64,000 nt of DNA. Source: Streptomyces lienomycini (GTDB lineage Bacteria > Actinomycetota > Actinomycetes > Streptomycetales > Streptomycetaceae). The notes below the pieces were generated by a model. The model was not told where the DNA came from. It saw only the letters and a program-made list of their open reading frames with translations, and ran no database searches. Where the stretch lies: contig NZ_CP116257.1 of the NCBI RefSeq assembly GCF_027947595.1, positions 2,480,001 through 2,544,000 on the forward strand. Reading direction: 5' to 3'. Of this stretch, positions 55,371 through 64,000 are shown piece after piece. Both the position numbers and the translations under genes were made by a program. Position 1 is the first letter of the stretch. Every line of letters begins with the position of its first letter.

Positions 55371-55703
55371 GCGTGTCACCCCCTCGCCGACGAACTCGAC
55401 GCCGACTGGGCGCTGGGCCTGATGTACTCGGCGGGTGCCGTCGGCTCCCTGCTGGTCAGCCTGACCAGCGGCTCGGTGTCCCGCACCCGGTGCCACGGCC
55501 AGCTGGTGGTGTGCGGCGCGACCGGCTGGACCGGCGCCCGCCCGGCGATCTGGACCGGCGGGGTGGCCTGTGTCGCGGCCGTGGGACTGCTCACCGCCGC
55601 GCTGGCGAGACTCGTCGCCTACGACGCCCGCACCGACGAGGACGCCCTGCGCCGCGCCGAGGAGGGCAACGGGTCGCGCACGCAGGAGCCGAGCCCGACG
55701 TGA
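55371..55703 (+). pseudogene. MFS transporter remnant
   Basis: One frame encodes LADELDADWALGLMYSAGAV-type sequence from the middle of an MFS permease. It is joined to a typical MFS C-terminus (WTGARPAIWTGGVACVAAVG, YDARTDEDALRRAEE). About half the expected helices are missing, and the ATG at 55370 is out of frame with the body. An internal deletion plus frameshift of an MFS gene is the simplest reading. Confidence 0.6.
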
Positions 55704-55710
55704 GAACGGC

Positions 55711-55751
55711 GGACCGCCGCCGCCACGGACGTGCCGTGACGGCGGCGGTCC
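55711..55751. terminator. Long stem-loop terminator between convergent genes
   Basis: A 12-bp stem GGACCGCCGCCG (55711-55722) pairs with 55740-55751; inside it CACGG/CCGTG form a second helix. It lies just beyond the GH92-fusion stop (55759, leftward) and the MFS remnant and could serve both directions. Confidence 0.7.
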
Positions 55752-55758
55752 ACCCCGG

Positions 55759-58700
55759 TCATCGAACGGTCAGTTCCCACTCCCGTGCCGGCGACCAGAG
55801 ACCGCCACCGCCCGCGGCCGTCCCACCGCCCGCGGCCGTCCCGCCGTCGGCGTGCCAGACCGCGCCCGGCCGGTGCGGACGCTGCTCCGCCGGCCGGAAG
55901 CCGACCGTGTAGGTGCGGGTGAACGCGCCGTTCGCCGAGGTCACCGTGACGGTGCGGGTGGTGAACCCGCGCTGGGAGGACGAGACCGTCGGGCTCCCGG
56001 CCGTCACCTTCACCCGCGCGCCCGACGCGGCCGTCACGGCACCGACGGCCGGGGTCCGCCTGTTCTTCGGCCAGTCCACGACGTACGTGGACACCTCCGG
56101 GTCGAACCCGTCGAGCGCGACGCCCCCCACGGTGATCGCGGAGGCGTCCGCGACGCTCGCCTTCGTGGCGTCGGGGGAGTTGGTCACCGTGACCGACCCG
56201 TCCGCGTCGACCACCACGTCCGCCGCCATCGCCGCCGCCAGGTTGATCCGCTGCCAGCTCGGCGCCCCGGACCCGGTGAGGTCGAGCGGGTACCCGGAGT
56301 CCGTCGCGGTCTGCTCCAGCACCTGGGTGCGCTGCTCGGCGGTCAGGCCGGGGAACGCGGTGATCAGCAGCGCCGCCGCGTCGGACGGCGCGTCGAGGGC
56401 CTGTCCGGCCCTGCCGGTCCGGGAGAACCCGTACGTCAGGCGCTGCGTGTACTGATCGATCTGCTGAGCCGTGCTCAGACCGGCGTAGGGGTCTCCCGCG
56501 CAGGCCGTGAGCGTGTCGCCGTAGCCCTTCTCCTCGCACCGGGCCAGCAGCACGTTCCGGATCTCGGTGTGCGCCTGGGTCAGCAGCCTCTCGAAGCCGG
56601 GGTCCGCCCAGCGGTGCGCCACGGTGGCCTGGGCCGTGATCCGGCCGCCCATGACGTCCAGCGGGTAGTGGAACCCGAGGACGATGCGGTTGTTCCCGTA
56701 CTCCGAGGCGCGCGTCAAAATCGACGGAGCCAGTTCGGGCAGCAGCGTGGCGAGGATCGTCCCGGCCTCGTAGCCGCCGTAGGTGTGGCCGCTCGGGTAC
56801 GAGCCGCTGGTGGCCAGGCCCGCGTACGAGCCGTCCTGGGACTCGTAGACGCCGCCGCCGTCGCCGACGAACCCGAGCCGGACGTACGGGCGCGGGTACT
56901 GGTAGTGGTTCTTCGCCGCGTCGTGGGTGTCCAGGCTCTTGGTGACGCGGGAGAACAGCGCGCTGGTCTTGGGCAGTCGGCCTCCGTCGAGGGCCTCGCG
57001 GTAGAGCGGCCCGAGCCGGGAGCCCAGCCCGTCGGCCAGGGTGACGGTGGCGCTGTGGGAGGCGTCCACCATGGCGCGGTCGACCTGCTTCCGTGTCGCC
57101 GCGTTGTTGATGCCGAGGGTGATCGTGTCGTTCTCCGCGGTGGGCGAAGTGCCCTCGGACAGCTTCCCGTTGGCTCCGAGGGTGCCGGGCGCGAGGTCGT
57201 CGAAGCCGCTGAGGAGCCGGTTGAAGTAGTCGCCTCCGTCGTCGGTGGCGGGCCACGAGTCCGACGGGTAGGCGGCGCCCAGCACGTCGTCCGGGAAGGG
57301 GGACGGCTCGTAGTCCGACGGGTCGGAGGCGCTGACGGCCGTGGCGGTGGTCGTCGCCGTGCTGGCGGGGGTGGCCGTCGGGTCCGGGTCGTCGGAGCTG
57401 CCGGCCAGGGTCACCGCGGTCACGGTGGCGGAGTGGCCCTTCGCCCGGCCCGCGGTCGTCAGCAGCGCGGTGTCCGTGGTGCCGGACACATGCGCGGTGG
57501 TTCCGTCGTCGAGGGCCACGGTGTAGCCGACGACCGGGAAGCCGCCGTCGCCGGCGGGCCGCCAGCTCACCCGGACCCGCTTGCCGTCGGTGACCACGCC
57601 CGTGACGGTGGGCGTCCGGGGCCTGTTGTCGCCGGTGACGGTGGGCTGGGTCGCGGTGCTCGGGGCCGAGTCGCCGAGTGCGTTCACCGCCCGGACGCGC
57701 GCCGTGTACGAGGTGCCGTCCGCCAGCCGGGTGAACACCGTGCTCCGGCTGTCCGGGTCGTCGATCACGACCTGCCGACCCCCACTGAGGGTGATCTCGT
57801 AGCCGGTGACCGGCGAACCGCCGTCGTCCTCGGGCGCCGACCAGGTGACCTTCACGCTCGTGCCGGACGCGGTCGCCGACACCGCGGCGGGCGCCGCCGG
57901 TACCGTCCTGCGCTTCGTCGTGAGCGCGGACACGGCGTCGCCGAGGGCCTCGTACCGTGCCGTGAGGGTCCCGTCCGTCGCCGCGTCGTCCGCGACGGCG
58001 GTCTTCGCGGCGGTGAGCGCGGTGGTGAACGCCTTCCAGGAGGCATCCGTGTAGCGCGCGTAGGGGAGCGCCGACGCGGCGCCGACCAGGTTCTCCAGCT
58101 TCAGCCGCGGCAGGGGCACCAGTTGGTTGGCGGCGAGGGTCAGGGCCCGGGTCCGCAGGTCCGCCTCGAGCTGCGTCGCGTCGTCGGCCTCCAGGAGATC
58201 GCGGGCGGCGGCGAGTTCGCGGGCGAACACCCCGAAGTCGATCGCGCCGTACCGGTCCGCGTCGTCGGCCGTACCGACGTACTGCTCGACCGCCTTGCGC
58301 AGGGCGGACAGGTCCGTCTCGGCGGGCGCCGCCACGTGAGCGACCGTCACCCGGCCGAGGTTGGCGACGTAGGGGTGCGAGGAGTCCGCGTTCGTCGTCA
58401 GCCGCAGGTGCACGGCGTGGGTGCCGGTGACGGCCCGCGGCAGGGTCAGGCTGGTCGTCCCTCCCGACGACCACGAGCTGCCGGTGACCGGCAGCGGGAC
58501 GGTCGCGTACGGGGTGCCCGGGTCGTCCACGTCGAAGGAGTCCAGATAGAGCTGGACGGCCGAACCGGTGCCGCAGCGAGCGGAGTTGTTGACGTAGGTG
58601 AGGGTGAGCGTGTTCTTCGGGGCGTCGCCGAAGTCGACGTCCCCGTAGTCGAGCCAGGCCCCGTCGTAGGTGCCGCCCAGGCTGGTGGCGGAACCCGCGC

Positions 58701-61700
58701 CGCTCCAGGTGGCCGGCTCGCTCTTGAGACCGCCCCCGCTGCTGCCCTCGAACGCCGTCGCGTCGAACACCACCGGGGCGTCCGCCTCCCGCGTGAAGGT
58801 GAGCGAGTGGACGTTGGCCACGTAGGGCTGGGCGTCGGTGTGGGTGCTGGAGACGAACGCGGCGAACACGTCCTGGGCGCCGCCGAAGGCGTCCGGGTCG
58901 ACCCGCACGCTGGTGGAGGCGACGGTGCCCCAGCCCGAGCCGGTGTAGTCGAGGGGGATGTCGACGGCCACCGGGCCGTCCTTCGTACCCAGGCGCAGTT
59001 CGATGTGCGAGTCCGACGCCGCACGGGAACGGGGCTTGTCGTAGCTGATGGCGACGGTGTCGGCGCCCTCACCGAGATCGGTGCCCCGCCACTGGGCCCA
59101 CGCGCCGTTCGTCACGTTCTCGAAGACCCCGCCCGAGGTCTTCAGCGGCAGCGAACCGCCGCCGCTCGCCGAGGCGTTGGCCGTGGTGAGAGTGGCGAGC
59201 GTGGTGATCGGAGAGGCCGGGTCGGCCTCTTCCGGCGAGAACTGGTACCAGTCGAAGTTCGACACCCACTGCCGGCCCGACGGGGCGTGGAAGACGAACG
59301 TCGCCTTCGACGCGTCGAGCAGGGCGTCCGGATCGGTGACGGCCGCCCGCGCCGTCGTGTAGTACTGCCAGCCGCCGGTCCCGGGCAGGGAGACGGTGGC
59401 GACGACGGGCCCGTCGGCGTCTCCGGCGTGGACGTCGACGCTGCTCGGCTCCGCCGTCGTGGCCTGCGAGTTGGCGTAGCGCACGGAGACGCTGCGCGGG
59501 GCGACCCCGCCGAAGTCGAGCCCGGTGTACTGCTCCCAGGCCCCCTCGGTGACGCCACCGAGGTCGCCGTCCGAGTAGTACGCCTCCTTCACCAGGCTGG
59601 GGCCCTCCATGCTGTCGGGGTCCTCGGCCTGGAGGACGGCGTAGCCGCCCTCGTCCAGGGTGAGCGCGTCGGCGGCGGACCGCAGCGCGTCGTGCGCGGC
59701 CATGAGCGTGCCGGTCCCGGAGGCGGAGTCGGCGAGGACGGTTCGCGCGCGGTCCAGTGCGGCCCGGAAGAGGCTGTAGGAACCGTCGGAGTAGTTGCCC
59801 TCGCGCACCAGGGAGGCTTCGTCGACGAGGGCGTCCAGGCTCGCGCGGTGCACCGCCGCGGCCGACACGACCAGCGGGTCGGTGACCGACACCCCGGTGC
59901 CGGTCACCGTCGAGGCCGGTACGCCGTGGGCGAAGGCACGGTCGCGGAAGGTGAGCCCGAACCGTACGTCGGTCCTCGTGGTGCCGGTGAGTCTCAGCGA
60001 CGCCGTGCGCCTGCCGGTGACCCGCAGGTCCGCCGTGACGCCCTCCGGGAGGCCGGTGACGCTCGCCGCGCCGCTCCCGGTGAGGCTGGTCCCCTCGCGC
60101 GCGGCGAACGACGCCTTCCCCGACAGGCGGAGCCGGACGCTCGCGTCGACGGTGCCGTCCGCGGCGGTGGCGACGGTCTCGGGGCGGGCGGAGACGACGG
60201 TCGCCCCCTTGCCCGGCCCGGTGTCGCCGTCGTCGTCGCCCGAGTCGGTGTTCAGCGAGTACGCGGGCTCCGTGCGGGAGCCCCAGGACGACGGCTTGGA
60301 ACCCATGTCGAACTTCAGGGTGCCGCCGGACACGATCTGCGAGTAGTCGAGCCACGTGTTCGTGAACCGCTTGCCGTTCAGCGTGGCACGCTGCACGTAG
60401 TAGTCGCTCGGCGAGACGCCGTCGGCCCGCACCGTGAACGTGGCGCCGCCCGCGTAACTGATCGTCGTGGAGTCGAAGAACGGACTGCCGATCTGGAACT
60501 GGCTGGAACCCGCGGTCACCGGGAACAGCCCCAGGGCGGCGGCGACGAACATCGTCGACATGGTGCCGGCGTCGTTGTCCATGGTCGGCAGGAAGCCGTC
60601 CGGTGCGAGTTCGTACGCCCTGGTCTTCACCGGCGGCCTGAACTCGCCGCCGGAGCTGGGGGCCTCGCCCGTGGAGCCCGTCGCGATGTACCGGTTCCAG
60701 GTCTCGCCCGTGTAGATGGCGCGCACCCACTTCTGCGTCAGGCTGGGCTCACCGACGTAGTTGAAGAGGTAGGGGGCCTGGAGGTCGATCTCGTTGGCGT
60801 TGGAGTGCAGCATGGTCGATCCGTCGTCGGCGTCCGAGTCCTCGCCGAACATGTGCCGGATCGCCGCCCGGCCGGCCTTCTCGCCGCCCATGGCCTCGAT
60901 GAGGCCGCCCATGTCGTAGGCGTCGTACCAGTGGTACTGCCAGAGCGTGCCCTGGTAGAGCCTGGCCTCCTCGAACTTCTCGTAGTCGGCCTGCTGCCAG
61001 GCGCCGTCACCGTCTCGCGGGGTGAGCAGGCCGACCTCGGTGCCGTCGTCCGCGGTCCAGGCGCCGGGCTTGACCAGGTTGTCGATCGCCATCGTCGCCT
61101 GCCCGCGCAGCTTCTCGGCGTCCGCGTCCTCACCGAGCGCGTCCGCGATGACGGACAGCGCCCACTGGTCGTAGCCGCGCTGGACCGTCGTGCCGGGATC
61201 ACCGGCGACGTACCCCTGCCGCAGCTGCGTGCCCGTGTAGTAGCCGGTGTACGACTTCAGCGCCGGGTACGCCTCGTCGAGCCGGTCGAAGTCCTTGAAC
61301 CCCTTCGACAGCGCGTCGGCGATCACCACGGCCGAGCGTTCCCAGCGCACCGTGGGCACCGAGTGGGTGAGGCTGCCGAGGCTCTTGCCCGCGGCGTGCG
61401 CGTCGGCGAAGAGGATCACCGCGGACTGCACCATGTCACGGTAGGTCGCCGGGTCGATGTACGCCTCGACGGAGTACTTGCGGAAGTCGTCCCAGGTGGA
61501 CCAGCCGTCGTAGTACGTGAAGCCGTTCGCCTCGTGTACCGCGCCGTCGACGCCGCGGTACGTGCCGCTGGTGCTGGTGGCGTTCACCGGCAGCGCGTAC
61601 ATGCGGTACAGGTGCGTGTAGAACTGCCTGGTGAGCGTCGAGTCCGGGTCGGCCTTCCGGGACGCCTGTACGGCGACGGCGCCGAGGGTGTCGTTCCAGT

Positions 61701-62682
61701 CGGCCCGCGTCTGCGCGCGCACCTCCTCGAAGGTGCGGCCTGCGACCTCGTGGTGCTGGTCGGTCGCGGCCTGCTCGGCGCTGATCGGCGACAGCGTGAC
61801 GCGCAGTTCGACGTCGTCGCCGTCGGTCTCGTCGAAGCCGAGGACGGCGCCGGTGTCCGTGCCGTCCTGTGTGCTCGCCCCGCTCAGCGTGCCGTCGTCG
61901 CCCCAGCTGCGCAGCGAGGTCACGGGGACGTTCGTGGTGGCGTAGTAGTACAGCCGGTACGAGGCGCCGTTGAACGACCCGGCGACGAGACCGCTGATCG
62001 CGGTGGTCCCGTCCTTCAGCTCCGTGGCGTCCAGGGTCGCGCGGGTGCGGCTGGTGAAGTTGTTGGCGAGGTCGAGGACGAGCTGGGGCCGCGAACCGGC
62101 GGGGAAGCTGTAGCGTTCGAGCGCCGTGCGCGTCGTCGCGGTCATCTCGGCGTCGATGGTCCCGGCGGGCGACCCCAGCCCCACCCGGTACGAGCCGGGC
62201 GTGGCGCTCTCGTCGTCGTGACTGTAGGGGTGCGCGTAGGTGCTCGGGGCCGGGCGCGTGCCGTACTGCTCCGAGGTCGGGACGACCAGCAGGTCGCCGC
62301 CGCCGCCCGAACCGCCCACACCGTCCAGGTTCGTGGCGGTGAACCCGGCGATGTGGTCCTCGTCGTAGTCGTACCCGGAGTGGTTGCGGTCCGGCACGGT
62401 CATCGGGTTGACCTTGGCGAGGCTGTGCGGAGCCTGGGCGCCGGGCAGGTCGTTGCCGGCGTCGCCGGCGGTCGACACGAACGGGTCGACGAGCTTCGTG
62501 TAGTCCGTCCCGCCCGACGCCCCCTCGGCGGCGGACGCGGTCGGGCCGGGCACCGCCGCGGCGGTGCCGCCGCCCGTCAACGCGGCGAGGCCCAGCGCCC
62601 CGGCGACCACGGCGGCGACCGCGGAACGCAGGGCCCGGGGCCCGGCCGGCCGTATCGGCGGTCTCTTGGATCTGTCAGGCAT
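55759..62682 (-). CDS. Giant secreted GH92 alpha-mannosidase with CBM, FIVAR, Fn3 and PAP2 phosphatase domains
   Basis: A 2307-residue exported enzyme. Signal peptide about 1-50 (basic start, hydrophobic core, ASA). GH92 alpha-mannosidase about 55-800 (VDPFVSTAGDAGNDLPGAQ, YDGWSTWDDFRKY, HSNANEIDLQAPYLFNYVG, DNDAGTMSTMFV). A CBM6-like module about 1010-1140 (YAVLQAEDPDSMEG) and two related modules to about 1430. FIVAR-like helices about 1455-1590. Two Fn3 domains about 1595-1770. A PAP2/class A acid phosphatase domain about 1785-2100 with all three motifs: KNHYQYPRP, GSYPSGHT and RIVLGFHYPLDVMGG. A cadherin-like C-terminus. ATG 62682 is used; GTG 62691 is possible. It may demannosylate and dephosphorylate fungal or yeast phosphomannans. 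Confidence 0.85.
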   Translation of the reverse strand: MPDRSKRPPIRPAGPRALRSAVAAVVAGALGLAALTGGGTAAAVPGPTASAAEGASGGTDYTKLVDPFVSTAGDAGNDLPGAQAPHSLAKVNPMTVPDRNHSGYDYDEDHIAGFTATNLDGVGGSGGGGDLLVVPTSEQYGTRPAPSTYAHPYSHDDESATPGSYRVGLGSPAGTIDAEMTATTRTALERYSFPAGSRPQLVLDLANNFTSRTRATLDATELKDGTTAISGLVAGSFNGASYRLYYYATTNVPVTSLRSWGDDGTLSGASTQDGTDTGAVLGFDETDGDDVELRVTLSPISAEQAATDQHHEVAGRTFEEVRAQTRADWNDTLGAVAVQASRKADPDSTLTRQFYTHLYRMYALPVNATSTSGTYRGVDGAVHEANGFTYYDGWSTWDDFRKYSVEAYIDPATYRDMVQSAVILFADAHAAGKSLGSLTHSVPTVRWERSAVVIADALSKGFKDFDRLDEAYPALKSYTGYYTGTQLRQGYVAGDPGTTVQRGYDQWALSVIADALGEDADAEKLRGQATMAIDNLVKPGAWTADDGTEVGLLTPRDGDGAWQQADYEKFEEARLYQGTLWQYHWYDAYDMGGLIEAMGGEKAGRAAIRHMFGEDSDADDGSTMLHSNANEIDLQAPYLFNYVGEPSLTQKWVRAIYTGETWNRYIATGSTGEAPSSGGEFRPPVKTRAYELAPDGFLPTMDNDAGTMSTMFVAAALGLFPVTAGSSQFQIGSPFFDSTTISYAGGATFTVRADGVSPSDYYVQRATLNGKRFTNTWLDYSQIVSGGTLKFDMGSKPSSWGSRTEPAYSLNTDSGDDDGDTGPGKGATVVSARPETVATAADGTVDASVRLRLSGKASFAAREGTSLTGSGAASVTGLPEGVTADLRVTGRRTASLRLTGTTRTDVRFGLTFRDRAFAHGVPASTVTGTGVSVTDPLVVSAAAVHRASLDALVDEASLVREGNYSDGSYSLFRAALDRARTVLADSASGTGTLMAAHDALRSAADALTLDEGGYAVLQAEDPDSMEGPSLVKEAYYSDGDLGGVTEGAWEQYTGLDFGGVAPRSVSVRYANSQATTAEPSSVDVHAGDADGPVVATVSLPGTGGWQYYTTARAAVTDPDALLDASKATFVFHAPSGRQWVSNFDWYQFSPEEADPASPITTLATLTTANASASGGGSLPLKTSGGVFENVTNGAWAQWRGTDLGEGADTVAISYDKPRSRAASDSHIELRLGTKDGPVAVDIPLDYTGSGWGTVASTSVRVDPDAFGGAQDVFAAFVSSTHTDAQPYVANVHSLTFTREADAPVVFDATAFEGSSGGGLKSEPATWSGAGSATSLGGTYDGAWLDYGDVDFGDAPKNTLTLTYVNNSARCGTGSAVQLYLDSFDVDDPGTPYATVPLPVTGSSWSSGGTTSLTLPRAVTGTHAVHLRLTTNADSSHPYVANLGRVTVAHVAAPAETDLSALRKAVEQYVGTADDADRYGAIDFGVFARELAAARDLLEADDATQLEADLRTRALTLAANQLVPLPRLKLENLVGAASALPYARYTDASWKAFTTALTAAKTAVADDAATDGTLTARYEALGDAVSALTTKRRTVPAAPAAVSATASGTSVKVTWSAPEDDGGSPVTGYEITLSGGRQVVIDDPDSRSTVFTRLADGTSYTARVRAVNALGDSAPSTATQPTVTGDNRPRTPTVTGVVTDGKRVRVSWRPAGDGGFPVVGYTVALDDGTTAHVSGTTDTALLTTAGRAKGHSATVTAVTLAGSSDDPDPTATPASTATTTATAVSASDPSDYEPSPFPDDVLGAAYPSDSWPATDDGGDYFNRLLSGFDDLAPGTLGANGKLSEGTSPTAENDTITLGINNAATRKQVDRAMVDASHSATVTLADGLGSRLGPLYREALDGGRLPKTSALFSRVTKSLDTHDAAKNHYQYPRPYVRLGFVGDGGGVYESQDGSYAGLATSGSYPSGHTYGGYEAGTILATLLPELAPSILTRASEYGNNRIVLGFHYPLDVMGGRITAQATVAHRWADPGFERLLTQAHTEIRNVLLARCEEKGYGDTLTACAGDPYAGLSTAQQIDQYTQRLTYGFSRTGRAGQALDAPSDAAALLITAFPGLTAEQRTQVLEQTATDSGYPLDLTGSGAPSWQRINLAAAMAADVVVDADGSVTVTNSPDATKASVADASAITVGGVALDGFDPEVSTYVVDWPKNRRTPAVGAVTAASGARVKVTAGSPTVSSSQRGFTTRTVTVTSANGAFTRTYTVGFRPAEQRPHRPGAVWHADGGTAAGGGTAAGGGGLWSPAREWELTVR

Positions 62683-62707
62683 GACGAGCACGGACCCTCT
62701 CCCTGTG

Positions 62708-62719
62708 GACAACGTTGTC
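62708..62719. promoter_or_regulatory. LacI-type palindrome upstream of the GH92 gene
   Basis: GACAACGTTGTC, a perfect 12-bp palindrome 26 bp before the start codon. CG-centred palindromes of this kind are typical operators of LacI-family carbohydrate regulators in Streptomyces. No such regulator is encoded in this part of the window. Confidence 0.5.
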
Positions 62720-62902
62720 AACCGACACCCGAAGCGCGCGCCTCGGGAAAACGCCTCCGCCATCACATAGGGAGAAGTCATACAACGGGGAAACGGAGTT
62801 CGTACAGAGCCCGCGCGTCGCCGGACGGCATCGGGGCGCCCGTGATCCTTGCGACACCCTCCTGGCCCCGCCGTTCGGAGTCGCGCCACGCCGGGATCGA
62901 GG

Positions 62903-63343
62903 TCAACCGGAGAACCACACGGTTCTGGCGATCCAGGCTGCGGCCAACAGGCATGCCGTGCCCGCCGCAAGAAGCACCGGGACCGCCACTGCCATGTAGA
63001 GGGCGTTGGGAACGAGTGCGCGCACCGGCCAGACCCCCGCCACCTTCGGGTTCCGCGGCAAGTAGACGATCTCCACCTCGCTGCCCCTCTCCGGCAGAAC
63101 ACCCTCCCACGCACTGGCAACCATGTGATGCGTCATGCCGGACAAGTCCGCGAACGTGACGACGACACCGGTGCCGTAACGGCCGCTCGTATGTCCGGCA
63201 CACGTCCCTCGGGCACGCACCCCCCGTGCACTGAGTCGTACCTTGCCGGCGAAGAGGTCCCACAGCGCCCGGAGGGCCACGTACACGACGTAGGAGAGCC
63301 CGAAGAGTGCCACGACGGCCCCGCATGCCAGAGCGTGCACCAT
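62903..63343 (-). CDS. DUF3592-like membrane protein
   Basis: A 146-residue protein with hydrophobic helices at both ends (VVALFGLSYVVYVALRALW; MAVAVPVLLAAGTACLLAAA) and a central beta-rich domain (ARGTCAGHTSGRYGTGVVV, EGVLPERGSEVEIVYLPRNP) typical of DUF3592 proteins. GGGAGG lies 7 nt before ATG 63343. Function unknown. Confidence 0.75.
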   Translation of the reverse strand: MVHALACGAVVALFGLSYVVYVALRALWDLFAGKVRLSARGVRARGTCAGHTSGRYGTGVVVTFADLSGMTHHMVASAWEGVLPERGSEVEIVYLPRNPKVAGVWPVRALVPNALYMAVAVPVLLAAGTACLLAAAWIARTVWFSG

Positions 63344-63466
63344 GTCGAAGCCTCCCGAGGTGTGGACGACCGCTCACGGCAGGCGGGAAGCGGGTCGTCC
63401 ACACATGCTGCCCACTACCTCCGAATGCCTTGCCCGCGGCCCCTCTTCAGAGGCCGTCCTCCGACC

Positions 63467-63524
63467 CTATCGACCGCCCCTTCCTGCCGGAGGCGGGGAG
63501 GAAGGGATTCGGGACGATCGATAG
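63467..63524. other. Nested inverted repeats
   Basis: CTATCGA (63467-63473) pairs with TCGATAG (63518-63524), and inside it CCCTTCCT (63478-63485) with AGGAAGGG (63499-63506); a further small hairpin CTGCTC/GAGCAG follows. Could be a terminator or the scar of an excised element. The surrounding 63344-63645 shows no gene. Confidence 0.4.
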
Positions 63525-63645
63525 CCTGCTCGGGGAGCAGGAGGGCGAGGCCACTGGCGCGAACTCTCCGAACACTCCCCAGGACCCGTCGTGAGTGCCC
63601 GTCGTCCGGGACGGCACACGTGAGACACAGCGAGGTGAGAGGCCC

Positions 63646-63711
63646 ATGTTCACCACCCGACCCACTCTCCAGGGCACCTTCGGCATGGAGTTGTCCACGG
63701 GATGGGGCTGA
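63646..63711 (+). pseudogene. N-terminal remnant of a gamma-glutamyltransferase-family gene
   Basis: ATG 63646 opens MFTTRPTLQGTFGMELSTGW followed by Gly and TGA. Intact Streptomyces gamma-glutamyltransferase-family proteins begin MFTTRPTLQGTFGMVSSTHW, so 15 or more residues match before the frame ends. Only 21 codons survive. It is not derived from the ggt gene at 37663, whose N-terminus differs. Confidence 0.6.
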
Positions 63712-64000
63712 CCTGCATTGATGTGGCCGCATCAGCCGCTGACCTGTGCGGATGCGTCTTTCAGGGCGTTTCAGATTCGTGCTGCGTTATGTCGCCGATC
63801 CTCCCCATGCGCTCCCCAGCGGCGCGGATACTCCCCAGATTCTCCCCACGGGAAGCCGGGTTCACCTGCGGCGACGAGGTGAAGGCCACCCCTGCGGTGG
63901 ACACGATCAGTGACCGCCAAGGGGCTGAGGCGCTCTGAGACGGTCATCACTGTCGTGCCAGTCTCCCCGACCCCGATGACGACGAAAGAAGCGAGCCGTT
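63712..64000. other. No recognisable gene; possible start of a truncated gene at the right edge
   Basis: This stretch has weak codon bias in every frame and several CTCCCCA-type repeats (63801-63860). An ATG at 63976 opens MTTKEASR and runs off the window without a visible ribosome site; eight codons are too few to judge. Confidence 0.3.

Noticed and set aside
55570..63159. A 2529-codon open frame on the plus strand opposite the GH92 fusion
   Set aside because: Antisense shadow in a very GC-rich gene; the predicted protein is Arg/Gly/Val low complexity with no domains, whereas the minus strand has clear GH92 and PAP2 motifs.
63702..63938. A 78-codon open frame near the right edge
   Set aside because: Poor codon bias, no ribosome site and no recognisable homology; not supported as a gene.

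Overview
The window is about 72% G+C, with strong G/C bias at third codon positions, many GTG starts, ATGA/GTGA gene overlaps and promoters whose -10 box ends about 7 nt before the start codon (leaderless messages). Together with the gene families present (SapA-like spore protein, AA10 chitin monooxygenase with DasR-type sites, SNF2/SWIM pair, PucR pyrimidine cluster) this points to a Streptomyces chromosome. I see no rRNA, tRNA, CRISPR array or intact mobile element.

Layout. 1-4943: last codons of an upstream gene, then a ribose/xylose-type sugar ABC operon (binding protein, permease, single-domain ATPase), a ROK sugar kinase and a small membrane protein. 4983-10524: SNF2 helicase behind a DNA-damage-type promoter, then a SWIM zinc-finger locus whose N-terminal part appears frameshifted. 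10618-14009: carnitine catabolism (thioesterase, L-carnitine dehydrogenase, BKACE enzyme) with a regulator carrying both XRE and TetR DNA-binding domains; a heptanucleotide array lies between regulator and operon. 14177-15310: membrane SpoIIE/PP2C phosphatase.

15590-21400 is a scarred accessory stretch: a cobalamin riboswitch core cut off beside a transposase remnant, an FMN-reductase/acetyltransferase fusion with a mirror-image divergent MarR gene, fragments of an FMN reductase, a VOC protein, IS3 and IS110 transposases, an extra PyrF-like gene, a SapA-like secreted protein and a MerR regulator with a perfect palindromic operator. 21456-25984: PcaDC-like fusion lacking the nucleophile Ser, metal-dependent hydrolase, exonuclease III (second DNA-damage-type promoter), and the lytic polysaccharide monooxygenase behind two DasR-like sites.

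26095-34692 looks like a small specialised-metabolite cluster: an adenylating ligase, a four-gene translationally coupled operon (FOXRED2-like flavoprotein, alpha-hydroxy-acid oxidase, atypical P450, cation/proton antiporter) and a divergent MIO-type ammonia lyase. The ligase promoter and the shared divergent region carry the same 14-bp palindrome, each time exactly 11 bp from a candidate -10 box. A histidine kinase/response regulator pair follows.

37663-43261: gamma-glutamyltranspeptidase, ClpC-like AAA+ unfoldase, methionine aminopeptidase and a divergent small XRE regulator. 43360-52314: reductive pyrimidine/hydantoin catabolism (two beta-ureidopropionases, aminotransferase, PucR regulator, dihydropyrimidinase, F420/LLM oxidoreductase, NCS1 transporter). 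52305-63343: DUF3558-like protein, lipoate-protein ligase, NarL-type kinase lacking the phosphoacceptor His, an MFS remnant, a 2307-residue secreted GH92 alpha-mannosidase fused to carbohydrate-binding, Fn3 and PAP2 phosphatase modules, and a DUF3592-like membrane protein. The last 650 bp hold only an inverted repeat and a 21-codon remnant of a second gamma-glutamyltransferase.
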